Shown here piece after piece: positions 9,301-16,096 of a stretch of 64,000 nucleotides of DNA. The stretch lies in the IMG/VR virus record IMGVR_UViG_3300035190_000147, positions 1-64,000 of that record. One strand, given 5' to 3'. The notes beneath the pieces were generated by a model, which worked only from the letters and a program-made list of their open reading frames with translations, was not told where the DNA came from and did no database searches. The position numbers were made by a program, and so were the translations under genes. Numbering within the stretch: position 1 is the first letter of the stretch; each line of letters opens with the position of its first letter. The stretch is from a virus.

Positions 9301-9567
9301 GTTAAGTTCACTAGCATTGATTGGGTTGCCATTCGCATCTAATTGGAATGATGGGTAACCAAATGTACTAATAAGTTCTCGTTGACTTGTAATAGTAATT
9401 AATTTATCAGAGTTAACTGTTGTAGTGCCCGTGGCTAGTGTGCCACTGGGATTAAATTTGTCTTGCGCTGTTGCAAGAAGAATTAAAGGTATAGTACCAG
9501 CTGCAGTTGGTTGGTATTGACTTTCGTCAGTAACTGTAACTTGTACGCCTGGGGAAATTAGTGCCAT
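6316..9567 (-). CDS. gp18: Tail sheath protein gp18 (enlarged)
   Basis: A 1083-residue contractile sheath subunit; T4 gp18 has 659. The N-terminus (ALISPGVQVTVTDESQYQP, then ITSQRELISTFGYP) and the C-terminal third (from about residue 720: LTDHASVGANFVAATW, the aromatic SYPWFAPAGVRRG, LLYL-like ending with FIYIPVRIKGTGEIAAGL) are typical sheath. Residues about 130-680 are a long insertion rich in Ser, Thr and Gly, containing several short units of the type GDLWID...YRYDGAEW. Such insertions sit on the outside of the sheath in known structures, so this may decorate the tail surface. Start chosen from AAAAGGATA upstream of the ATG. Confidence 0.93.
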   Translation of the reverse strand: MALISPGVQVTVTDESQYQPTAAGTIPLILLATAQDKFNPSGTLATGTTTVNSDKLITITSQRELISTFGYPSFQLDANGNPINASELNEYGLLAAYSALGVANRVYVQRANVDLNQLTGTSVRPTGEPSDGVYWLDQSLTTLGLFEFDASTGGFTNTTVTPITDTAYLSGATPISSYGAIGDYAINSTDGTNPLYYKRYDNTWTLVGSAPWQLSQSTITGTSIPSGGTALQIGDALWINNAQVAISGTTVADVAADITAAHIKGVIATVDAAGYLEIRANAAAITTGNVSATPDGNVRIKSDLTSDCAVKLGLFTTAEVTANIHISGKTIATPTIQYGDYRDTPAWLATDALPRPTGSVWFKTTAIGNGANWAFKQYNSSASAFGSVSAPLYANDNAAILGLDPTGGGTQISVGAVYVRYDTAENNTAKFTAYVKDVAGLLKITGTATSPTFNASHDLTIEVSVPGTVSTSSATINLSGTTAQSLVADILAANLPNLVANVESTGAISLTHLAGGTIRLTDVGSGTTVATAGWNNDSNVTLVGTKEYLASPFIPLTYTFSSSAPYSDPNNGTLWYYNDATEVDIMINDGAGWKGYSTVNNDARGYDLTATDSAGPIISTSAPTVQSNGNPIVAGDLWIDTSNLFAFPVIYRYDGAEWNLVDNTDQISSNGITFADVRWGVDGTEDPIVDTLPLISDLLNSSYIDSDAPDYALSPRGGLLFNTRRSGFNVKRFEGNYLTDHASVGANFVAATWVTHSGVNTTTGVPYFGGFAQRNTVVEALKASVESSTNVREERVEFNLICAPGYPELIQNMITLNNDRKQTAFVIGDSPMTLQSNSTEITNWATNAGLAAENGLFGLVSRSEYLGVYYPSGLATNLDGNSVVVPPSHAMLRAIIRSDNQSYPWFAPAGVRRGVLDNITAIGYVDVLDNFTFKSIGVTVGLRDTLYENNVNPLTVLPGVGLVAYGQKTRASSTTALDRINVARLVCYLRLVLDKTARPYIFEPNDTITRNQVKSSFEAVLNDLVAKRGIYDYVVQCDETNNTPDRIDRNELYVDIAIEPVKAIEFIYIPVRIKGTGEIAAGL

Positions 9568-9600
9568 AGTATAGTATCCTTTTATAATAATACTTTAAAC

Positions 9601-9608
9601 TATTTATT
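9601..9608 (-). promoter_or_regulatory. Late-type promoter before gp18
   Basis: Minus-strand AATAAATA stands 34 bases before the sheath ATG, followed by a good AAAAGGAT ribosome binding site. Confidence 0.6.
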
Positions 9609-9655
9609 TTATATTATCAAAATCGGTGCTGTTAGGTGCCCTTTAAAAGGTTCAA

Positions 9656-9663
9656 CTAAATAG
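9656..9663 (+). promoter_or_regulatory. Late-type octamer at the HNH-like gene
   Basis: CTAAATAG ends only 4 bases before the ATG at 9668. With T4 spacing the transcript would start at or inside the start codon, implying a leaderless message, or else the match is fortuitous. Confidence 0.35.
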
Positions 9664-9667
9664 ATGT

Positions 9668-10018
9668 ATGCAATGGCGAAAATTATGTGAGGTTTGCGGC
9701 AAAAAACCCGCAGCGATCAACTATAAACGTGAAGGCGTAACCTATTATAGGACTCGTTGTGACAGTTGTATACGTAAAAAGAAAAATAAAGCCGCACCTG
9801 TGCCAAGTTGGCACAAGGCAGGTTACAAAAAGAAACCGCACTGTGAAAAGTGCGGCTTTAAGGCAAAATATAAAGAGCAACTATTTGTTTACTACACTGA
9901 TGGTAATCTTAACAATAATAGTCTATCCAATTTAAGAACAATATGTGCCAACTGCCAATACGAAGTAGCTCGTGACGGGCTAGGCTGGCGCCAGGGCGAC
10001 CTCGTTCCCGACTTTTAA
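9668..10018 (+). CDS. Small HNH-like zinc protein
   Basis: A 116-residue basic protein with four CxxC pairs: CEVC (8-11) and CDSC near 31, then CEKC near 59 and CANC near 94. The second pair frames a YYTDGNLNNNSLSNLRTICANC segment, which has the Asn-rich form of the HNH nuclease fold (a histidine is absent where many HNH enzymes have one, so activity is uncertain). Proteins of this shape are common near tail genes in aquatic T4-like phages. It is a single plus-strand gene whose last 39 bases overlap the convergent dNMP kinase gene. The usual ribosome binding site is missing. Confidence 0.75.
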   Translation: MQWRKLCEVCGKKPAAINYKREGVTYYRTRCDSCIRKKKNKAAPVPSWHKAGYKKKPHCEKCGFKAKYKEQLFVYYTDGNLNNNSLSNLRTICANCQYEVARDGLGWRQGDLVPDF

Positions 10019-10642
10019 TAGTGCTTCTACCTGCGCATACAACTCTTCGATGGTTCCATCATTTTCAATAACTCGATCAAACTTACTGCCCACCCAACTG
10101 TACTCGCTGGCATGAACATTAGCTTTTTCTAATACATCCTTGCCTATTGCCCAGCCAATACGCTTCATTCCTTTATTATAGTTCTTAGCATGCTCATACC
10201 ATTCGGGTTCTACTCCACGTTTGACTCTAAGCACCTTAGCACCAATGTTTTTAAGGGCTTTAATTTCATTTGGAAAACGGCAGTCAGTAATAACAATATC
10301 GTCTTTGCTGTTAAGTAGCCTATTTTCTAAGCTCGCTACCCACATATCATTGTGGAAGCCCCTACGTACTACTTCTGTGCCCCAATATTGTAAAATATAT
10401 CGCGGTGTGATGTCTTGCTTTAAGCGAGCACTCCACCACTCGTCTCGAGTTTCTCGCCATTCTCTAGATTGTTTAGTACGGCCTTCTAATAGCTCACGGT
10501 CCCATCCAAATATCACACTTATAGCATCTTTGAGGCTGTTAGCAAAGCTCTCGCGTTTGTAACCGTGGAAATTAACTAGATAATCGGCTATAGTATCTTT
10601 GCCAGATCCCATAAAGCCGCAGATAGCGATGATAGAACTCAT
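9980..10642 (-). CDS. gp1: Deoxynucleoside monophosphate kinase (gp1)
   Basis: A 220-residue homologue of T4 gene 1 dNMP kinase, which phosphorylates dNMPs to dNDPs for phage DNA synthesis. The P-loop GFMGSGKD lies at residues 8-15, followed by TIADYL. The segment LQYWGTEVVRRGF and VITDCRFPNEIKAL (acidic base-binding and Walker B-type region) match the family. Length is close to T4 gp1 (241). A clear AGGAG precedes the ATG. Its 3' end overlaps the HNH-like gene tail to tail, with no terminator between the two. Confidence 0.9.
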   Translation of the reverse strand: MSSIIAICGFMGSGKDTIADYLVNFHGYKRESFANSLKDAISVIFGWDRELLEGRTKQSREWRETRDEWWSARLKQDITPRYILQYWGTEVVRRGFHNDMWVASLENRLLNSKDDIVITDCRFPNEIKALKNIGAKVLRVKRGVEPEWYEHAKNYNKGMKRIGWAIGKDVLEKANVHASEYSWVGSKFDRVIENDGTIEELYAQVEALLKVGNEVALAPA

Positions 10643-10691
10643 AAAAACTCCTAATTGATATGTATATTTTATTACAAAAATATCACAAAGT

Positions 10692-11954
10692 CTAGCTATT
10701 TTGGAATTCTTTTATTTCTTTTTGAATCCATTCTGGTAATGTGTTGATTTTATCTTGTTCACAAAACTTTGGCCAGTTTTCTCCTTTTACCGAAGAATAA
10801 AATATTCGCCAGTTGATCATATCATCATAGATACGGTGGGTTTGATTATTTTTTTCTATTAGAGTCTGTAGCTTATCTAAATTGTTGTAGTAATATAATG
10901 CTTTGCTATGTAAAAGTTCTATTATAGATTTATTATCTAGCAAAGTACTAATATTCGTTTCATTAATTGTTGCCGCTAGCTCTGCTCGATTATTAAGTAC
11001 CAATTCTGCGAATATATTAAAGTTATGCTCTGCGTCTTGTTTAAGCGGTAAAAATTCGTCATCAGACATATCTAATATGCCTTGGACATTTTTTACAATA
11101 GCTGTTAATCTTAGATTAGGATCAGTTATTGAATCATAATCCGATACAGGCAAGTAATTTTCAAAAGTCCTAAATCCCATTTTTTTAAGTGTCGATAGCA
11201 CACCAACATTGGCAGCTAACACAAACGGATGCTTATTAACTATAGCCTTAAATGTTTTTTCTGAAATAAATTGTTTGTTATTAGTATTAAATTCAGTTTC
11301 AGCAATTAAACTAAATTTAGTCTTTTTATGAAGATCAACAGCTAAATCAAAATATGAAAACTTCTTGTCTAAATATTCGGTCGATTTAAAAGAAGTTAGA
11401 TGATTTATGAATTTGTTAAAGTCAATGTCTGCCGCAACAAACAAAGCAAGGTCCAATGATAGTTGTTGCGTAGAAATTTTTATTTCACCGTATCTATCAT
11501 CTATTAGATTATGTTTATACAGTTCTGACAACAATCCTATCCTGTTAAATTTATCTAACTTACCGGGTAGAAATAAAAATTTATTTTTGTATTCGATTCG
11601 ATTGGGTGTCGGTATAATTGGATTGTAATAATCTATCATTGAGATGACACTGCTGAGATATATTACATTGTAAGCACTTAGCTCTGATCTAAAATCTTTC
11701 GCCAAGTCACTAACAGTAAAGATTAAATCTGTGATGCCAATAGAAGCAAATTTAATTGTAAATTTTTCTAACGTATACGGAACAGTGTAAAAAAATTCTG
11801 TATTAAAATCATGATGCCATAATAAGACTACACGATCGGGCTGAGAAGTTTGATTTGCTCTATAATTATCAAATATTGAATCTATACCTATATCTAAATT
11901 AGGCTGGTATAACCCCGAAAATAGCTCATACAAATCTATGACATGCGTAGTCAT
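10692..11954 (-). CDS. Glycosyltransferase-like protein
   Basis: A 420-residue protein. The diagnostic stretch is around residues 215-260: FSLIAETEFN, then FISEKTFKAIVNKHPFVLAA and LKKMGFRTFENY. The order (acidic EK followed by K/H-P-F and a later F-x-TF) recalls the donor-binding part of GT10/fucosyltransferase-like enzymes, and similar proteins occur in T4-like phages of aquatic bacteria. Substrate is unknown; decoration of virion proteins or host glycans is an inference. It lies between gp13 and gp1, seven bases after the gp13 stop, with only a weak ribosome binding site, so it may depend on gp13 translation. Confidence 0.55.
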   Translation of the reverse strand: MTTHVIDLYELFSGLYQPNLDIGIDSIFDNYRANQTSQPDRVVLLWHHDFNTEFFYTVPYTLEKFTIKFASIGITDLIFTVSDLAKDFRSELSAYNVIYLSSVISMIDYYNPIIPTPNRIEYKNKFLFLPGKLDKFNRIGLLSELYKHNLIDDRYGEIKISTQQLSLDLALFVAADIDFNKFINHLTSFKSTEYLDKKFSYFDLAVDLHKKTKFSLIAETEFNTNNKQFISEKTFKAIVNKHPFVLAANVGVLSTLKKMGFRTFENYLPVSDYDSITDPNLRLTAIVKNVQGILDMSDDEFLPLKQDAEHNFNIFAELVLNNRAELAATINETNISTLLDNKSIIELLHSKALYYYNNLDKLQTLIEKNNQTHRIYDDMINWRIFYSSVKGENWPKFCEQDKINTLPEWIQKEIKEFQNS

Positions 11955-11961
11955 GCCATCA

Positions 11962-12882
11962 CTAGCCCATAAACCAGGTTAAGGGTGTTCCCCCATCAGC
12001 ATAATTTTTAACGTCTTCATCTAATCGCTCTAACAAGGCAGCGCCTTCTGTTTTAAGTTGTGTACCATTTAGAGTGGTACCTCCTTGTGGGCCAGCAATT
12101 TGCGCAAACTTTTCGCGAGCATTACCGATACTAATCATGACAAATGCTAGAGCGTAGTCTTGGATCCAAGGCAATGCGTGTGTGTCATTAAACAACATAA
12201 TATCGGGTTTATAGTTATCTACATGTAGTAGAACGCTTTCACTGATATTTTCATTATAGTTTTGTCCAAAATTTGGAATTTTACGAGTTAGTACTAATTT
12301 TTTAGTAGTGCGATTAAATGAAAACTGAATAAATCCACCAAACATACGCATAGCTAGCTTTTGATAGTCTACAAATAATTCGTAGTTCACCAAACCACCA
12401 ACACGACCTGCTACTAGCATATAAGTGTTTAGATACCCACTAGCAAATGGTTCAAACTGACTAGCAGTCGTGCCTGTAACTGATCCAATACCACGACGGT
12501 ACATAGCACGTACATTCATAATTTCTTTAGGAAGAATATATTCTTGCGTTTCAGGATAGACATCTAAGAAAGCGTAACTTTCTTCTACTGAGTTAGAACT
12601 CTTCTGACGATAGCGCAATAATGCCTGGGTAATCCCCATATCAAAGTGCTCTTTGTCTGCTTCAACATCAACCATACCATCACCCAATCTAAAGCGAATA
12701 TAGTCAATGATATCGTTCCGTTGTTTAGCTACTGTCTCAAGCTGATCTTGTAAATTTTGATCAAACGCGATATGGCCAGCACCTGTACCTGCGACTGGGT
12801 CAAATAAAGATTTAGTAGTTAGACTGAGATGAGATGTTAAATCAGTTGTTGCTGTTACATTTGCTGGTAAGTCGGCCATCAT
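11962..12882 (-). CDS. gp13: Neck protein gp13
   Basis: A 306-residue head-neck protein; T4 gp13 has 309. It joins the portal to gp14 and the tail. Recognisable parts are IIDYIRFRLGDGMVDVE, then QALLRYRQKSSNSVEESYAF, YILPKEIMNVRAMYRRG, and a C-terminal ENISESVLLHVDNYKP / WIQDYALAFVMISIG region. Two ATG codons stand in tandem (12882 and 12879); the second has better spacing to AGGAT. Both the ribosome binding site and the first start lie in the 3' arm of a long hairpin (12881-12926) whose loop holds a late promoter. Confidence 0.85.
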   Translation of the reverse strand: MMADLPANVTATTDLTSHLSLTTKSLFDPVAGTGAGHIAFDQNLQDQLETVAKQRNDIIDYIRFRLGDGMVDVEADKEHFDMGITQALLRYRQKSSNSVEESYAFLDVYPETQEYILPKEIMNVRAMYRRGIGSVTGTTASQFEPFASGYLNTYMLVAGRVGGLVNYELFVDYQKLAMRMFGGFIQFSFNRTTKKLVLTRKIPNFGQNYNENISESVLLHVDNYKPDIMLFNDTHALPWIQDYALAFVMISIGNAREKFAQIAGPQGGTTLNGTQLKTEGAALLERLDEDVKNYADGGTPLTWFMG

Positions 12883-12926
12883 ATTATCCTATTATTGTGT
12901 ATTTATGTCCAACAACAGGATAATAT
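12881..12926 (-). promoter_or_regulatory. gp13 hairpin switch with late promoter in the loop
   Basis: In minus-strand RNA a 17 bp stem (12910-12926 with 12881-12897, including two G.U pairs) closes a 12-base loop that contains the late octamer ATAAATAC (12899-12906). The 3' arm contains AGGAU, the gp13 ribosome binding site. RNA read through from upstream would hide the site; RNA started at the late promoter lacks the 5' arm and leaves it free. Confidence 0.75.
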
Positions 12927-12931
12927 TAGGT

Positions 12932-14125
12932 TTATGCTACTCTGAGTAAGATAGTGTCTTGATTGATACGTCCGTTTAATTTAATATCAGTTGCTTTGAT
13001 ATCATCTAAGAACTTACGTAATTGGATCTTTCCTGCGGCCATAAACTCTTTTAACTGTAGCTCTGGCTTACGTAAAGTTTTTTGTACGCTTGTAGACTCG
13101 TTAAAACCTGTTATAGCAGTACCTTTAACGCCTAGTGCTCCACCCATTGCTTCCGCCACGTACTTGCCTAGTTTGCGTGTCTTGGTATTATATACCCAAA
13201 GCTCTTGTGCGCCGATGATATCAACTGGGCTAATACTTACTAATTTAGTAGTAGGGTCATTTTTAAGATACTTAAGTTTAGCGACTAATTTCTCTTTTTG
13301 TGGCGGCTTACGTACTGCCGCTTTCTTAGTTGCCTTCTTAACTTGTCCGTACTGTGTTAGTCCCTCAAACAGTTTTGTATAAAACGCATCATAGCGTTTC
13401 CAATCTGCTGTTTTCATATAAGCATAAGCATCTTTAAGATCTTCGTCTTTAGTTGTTTTGGCTTCTGTAATTTCAGCATACCGGCGTTCAAACACAGCCT
13501 GTATTTTACCCAGCATTGCCTGTGGTACGCTTTTACCGCTTAGATAATCGTATGCTTTAGGGTCAATTGTTTCACCCTCGTATAGTTTATCTTCAAGTTC
13601 TTCAAAGTGTAGGATATGAGTCTTCATGATATCATTCATACGGTCTTGAATTGTAATAACTTTAACAGCTGGTTTAGTTTTATCGGCTACTTCCTCAACT
13701 ACTTTTTCATCTGCGTCATCTAACGCTAGTGTTTTATGTACCGTATCAACGATGTATTTGATGTGTCTGGCCAACAACGGCATACCTTTAGTGTGTGCTT
13801 TAATTAGTGCAGGAGCAGTTAATGGAGTATACCCGTCTGTGCTTTTAGCAAAGCGTGTAATAGTTGCCGCATCTAGTTTATGGGCAATACCCGCTGTTTG
13901 TTTTAACCAATCTACCAAATACTTTTTAAGTTCTTTGCTAGAATAGAAATAGTTATAATAGCGCAGACTTTCGCGCATATGATGGTCAAAATCTGCTTCA
14001 TCCATTTTAAGAGCACGCTCAGTATCCCAAACTGGTTCACCGCCCATCGCTTTCTCATCAGCAAAAATAGGATCACGTGTTGCTGTTTTAGCTTTTTTCT
14101 TTGCGCCATCTACTTTAATTGCCAT
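12932..14125 (-). CDS. Basic helical protein of unknown function
   Basis: A 397-residue, lysine-rich soluble protein. Residues 35-70 carry WDTERALKMDEADFDHHM and RESLRYYNYFYSSKELKKYL; the middle is helical and charged (LHFEELEDKLYEG), with a strongly basic patch KKATKKAAVRKPPQKEK near residue 275. The C-terminal 100 residues appear alpha/beta (ELWVYNTKTRKLGKYVAE). No catalytic motif is evident. It is the main product of the transcript that starts at the host-type promoter near 14.6 kb, so it is probably expressed earlier than the virion genes around it; that makes a non-structural or assembly role possible. Confidence 0.7.
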   Translation of the reverse strand: MAIKVDGAKKKAKTATRDPIFADEKAMGGEPVWDTERALKMDEADFDHHMRESLRYYNYFYSSKELKKYLVDWLKQTAGIAHKLDAATITRFAKSTDGYTPLTAPALIKAHTKGMPLLARHIKYIVDTVHKTLALDDADEKVVEEVADKTKPAVKVITIQDRMNDIMKTHILHFEELEDKLYEGETIDPKAYDYLSGKSVPQAMLGKIQAVFERRYAEITEAKTTKDEDLKDAYAYMKTADWKRYDAFYTKLFEGLTQYGQVKKATKKAAVRKPPQKEKLVAKLKYLKNDPTTKLVSISPVDIIGAQELWVYNTKTRKLGKYVAEAMGGALGVKGTAITGFNESTSVQKTLRKPELQLKEFMAAGKIQLRKFLDDIKATDIKLNGRINQDTILLRVA

Positions 14126-14303
14126 TTGTTATTTCCTTTTCTAACTCGCGTTTAACCATTTTATAGGCTGTTTTTGTGTGGGTGTCTATGTCATCCCATT
14201 CAGTTTCGATTGCCTTAAGTGCCGCCCACAGGTTACAGACACCGCTCATTTCTCCAAACCCTTGTACTTCTGCGTATGCTTCTTCTATTGTCATAATTAA
14301 CAT
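14115..14303 (-). CDS. Small acidic protein
   Basis: The frame is open from 14330 but the ATG at 14303 (MLIMTIEEAYAEV) is chosen because AAAAGG precedes it by 9 bases; a second ATG is at 14294. The product is about 62 residues, acidic and helical, with no known motif. It overlaps the next gene by 11 bases and follows a small helical gene, forming a three-gene early-type operon. Confidence 0.65.
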   Translation of the reverse strand: MLIMTIEEAYAEVQGFGEMSGVCNLWAALKAIETEWDDIDTHTKTAYKMVKRELEKEITNGN

Positions 14304-14326
14304 TATATAGCCTTTTTGGTAATTTG

Positions 14327-14596
14327 TCAACCTGTTAATAATACAGCAAACGTTATCATGCGTTCATAGTTTGCTATCTCTTCATTGACTTTGTCAACTA
14401 ATTCTTTATGTAGTCTAGTTTGCTTTTGATGCCTGCGACAATTGATTTCTTCTTTACTTATATCTTTAACCATTAAGCCAATATTATGACTGATGTTCCA
14501 CATTTCGTGTGTATACTTTTTCATACGGTGTAGTGGAGCTTCAAGTGCTGTTTGTACAACAGGCCAATCTAAACTTGTCTGTATTTGATGTTTCAT
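14327..14596 (-). CDS. Small helical protein, first gene after a host-type promoter
   Basis: An 89-residue protein with a helical centre (MKKYTHEMWNISHNIGLM and the basic INCRRHQKQTRLHKEL). No family assigned. A consensus-like sigma70 promoter (14606-14634) is so close that transcription should begin about three bases before the ATG, giving a leaderless or nearly leaderless message. An internal ATG at 14524 is an alternative start but has no ribosome binding site either. Confidence 0.65.
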   Translation of the reverse strand: MKHQIQTSLDWPVVQTALEAPLHRMKKYTHEMWNISHNIGLMVKDISKEEINCRRHQKQTRLHKELVDKVNEEIANYERMITFAVLLTG

Positions 14597-14605
14597 AGTT
14601 TCATA

Positions 14606-14634
14606 AGTATACTATCATTTCTTCTAGTTGTCAA
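14606..14634 (-). promoter_or_regulatory. Host sigma70-type promoter
   Basis: Minus strand: TTGACA (14634-14629), 17 bp spacer, TATACT (14611-14606). The -35 box is perfect and the -10 has 5 of 6 consensus bases. It should drive the three small/unknown genes and read through toward gp13. Confidence 0.8.
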
Positions 14635-14638
14635 TCAG

Positions 14639-14646
14639 CTAAATAC
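14639..14646 (+). promoter_or_regulatory. Late-type promoter before gp14
   Basis: CTAAATAC lies 19 bases before the gp14 ATG, with AGGATATAGT as ribosome binding site. It is divergent from the host-type promoter at 14606-14634, separating late and early units within 70 bases. Confidence 0.65.
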
Positions 14647-14665
14647 TAGATAATAGGATATAGTA

Positions 14666-16096
14666 ATGCCACGTCTTTCACTTTATCGTCCAAATAAGGG
14701 CAATGACTACAAGTTCTTTGATCGAAGAATTAGTGAAATGTTCACCACTGGTGGTACTGACATTAATCTTCACAAATACTTAGGTCCTGTAGATCAGGGA
14801 TTTACTAGCAACACCGAACCCGGTGGCACTAGTGTTACTACTATTCAAGACTTATTATTCTTAGAAAATCGCGATCGCAAGTACGACACTAGTGTATATA
14901 CTATGCGTACTATCTATCGCATGAACGATAATGATTTTGATCTAACACAATTCGGTCTATTCCTAACTGGCGATACTATATTCATGGTATTCCATTTAAA
15001 TGACATGGTTGAGAACTTAGGGCGCAAGATTATGATAGGTGATGTGTTAGAATTGCCGCACCTTAAGGACTTTTATCCACTAGACGAGGGAATTGCCGCA
15101 GCACTTAAACGCTACTATGTAGTACAAGATGCTACTCGTGCTGCCGAAGGATTTGCTCCGACTTGGTACCCACACCTATGGCGTGTTAAAGTTGCTCCGC
15201 TAGTAGATAGCCAAGAATACAAAGATATTCTTAATAACATTCCAGGAGTTGATACCAATGGTAACGGTATACTCGATCCAGGTGAACCGTCGTTAGGAGA
15301 GTTATTAAGTACCTATAACAAATATATTGATATTAATGATGCGGTGGTAGCACGTGCTGAATCAGATGTTCCGGCTAGTGGGTATGATACTAGCTTTATC
15401 TACCACGAACCTGTACAGGATGCCTCCGGCTACCCGGGCGATCCCGGTGCTTTAGATGCTAGTAATGCCACTGAAGATGCCAGCGAAAGCATCAGTGATG
15501 CTAGTGCTATTACTACAACCTCGTCGAGTAAAGTACAGGGGTATTTAACCAGTGACGGTCAATTACCTAATGGCGGTGTAGTAGCCGCTGGTGTCGCTTT
15601 TCCTAATACACCAACTGTTGGTGACTATTACCTACGTTTAGATTATATCCCCAATCGACTATTCCGTTACGATGGACGTCGATGGATTAAAATTGAGGAT
15701 AACGTGAGAACAAATCTTACACCCGGTGCTACAAATACAACACAACGTAGTGGCTTCGTTAATAATACAGATGCTAACTATAAAAATGCGCTAGGGTGGG
15801 ATGCTATTAAAGTTGCAAGTCCATATACTCCGTCCACCGGAGCTCACACAAATTCATTCACATTGAGTAACAAAACTGTAATTACAAAAACACCGTATGT
15901 TAGTACCTATGGCGTTAAAACTGTGCTTAATAGCTTAATTATTACCAATACCATAGCCAATACTGGTGGTAATTTGTCATTTACAGTGTCTAATACACTC
16001 AATACTAACGATGTATTAGAATACACAGTATATGCTAATGTAACATACCAGCGTCAAAGTTTAAGTGACGCACTAAGACCTTCGGCGGATAACTAA
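14666..16096 (+). CDS. gp14: Neck protein gp14 (enlarged)
   Basis: A 476-residue protein; T4 gp14 has 256. The N-terminal half follows the gp14 plan: an early IQDLLFLENRDRKYDTS segment, an IYR strand, TGDTIFMVFHLNDMVE, IMIGDVLELPHLKDFYPLDE and WYPHLWRVKVAPL. It works with gp13 to complete heads for tail joining. Near residue 195 is a calcium-type loop DTNGNGILDPGE. The C-terminal half is an extra, Thr/Ser-rich beta region with a YYLRLDYIPNRLFRYDGRRW unit like those in the sheath. It overlaps gp15 as TAATG. Confidence 0.75.
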   Translation: MPRLSLYRPNKGNDYKFFDRRISEMFTTGGTDINLHKYLGPVDQGFTSNTEPGGTSVTTIQDLLFLENRDRKYDTSVYTMRTIYRMNDNDFDLTQFGLFLTGDTIFMVFHLNDMVENLGRKIMIGDVLELPHLKDFYPLDEGIAAALKRYYVVQDATRAAEGFAPTWYPHLWRVKVAPLVDSQEYKDILNNIPGVDTNGNGILDPGEPSLGELLSTYNKYIDINDAVVARAESDVPASGYDTSFIYHEPVQDASGYPGDPGALDASNATEDASESISDASAITTTSSSKVQGYLTSDGQLPNGGVVAAGVAFPNTPTVGDYYLRLDYIPNRLFRYDGRRWIKIEDNVRTNLTPGATNTTQRSGFVNNTDANYKNALGWDAIKVASPYTPSTGAHTNSFTLSNKTVITKTPYVSTYGVKTVLNSLIITNTIANTGGNLSFTVSNTLNTNDVLEYTVYANVTYQRQSLSDALRPSADN

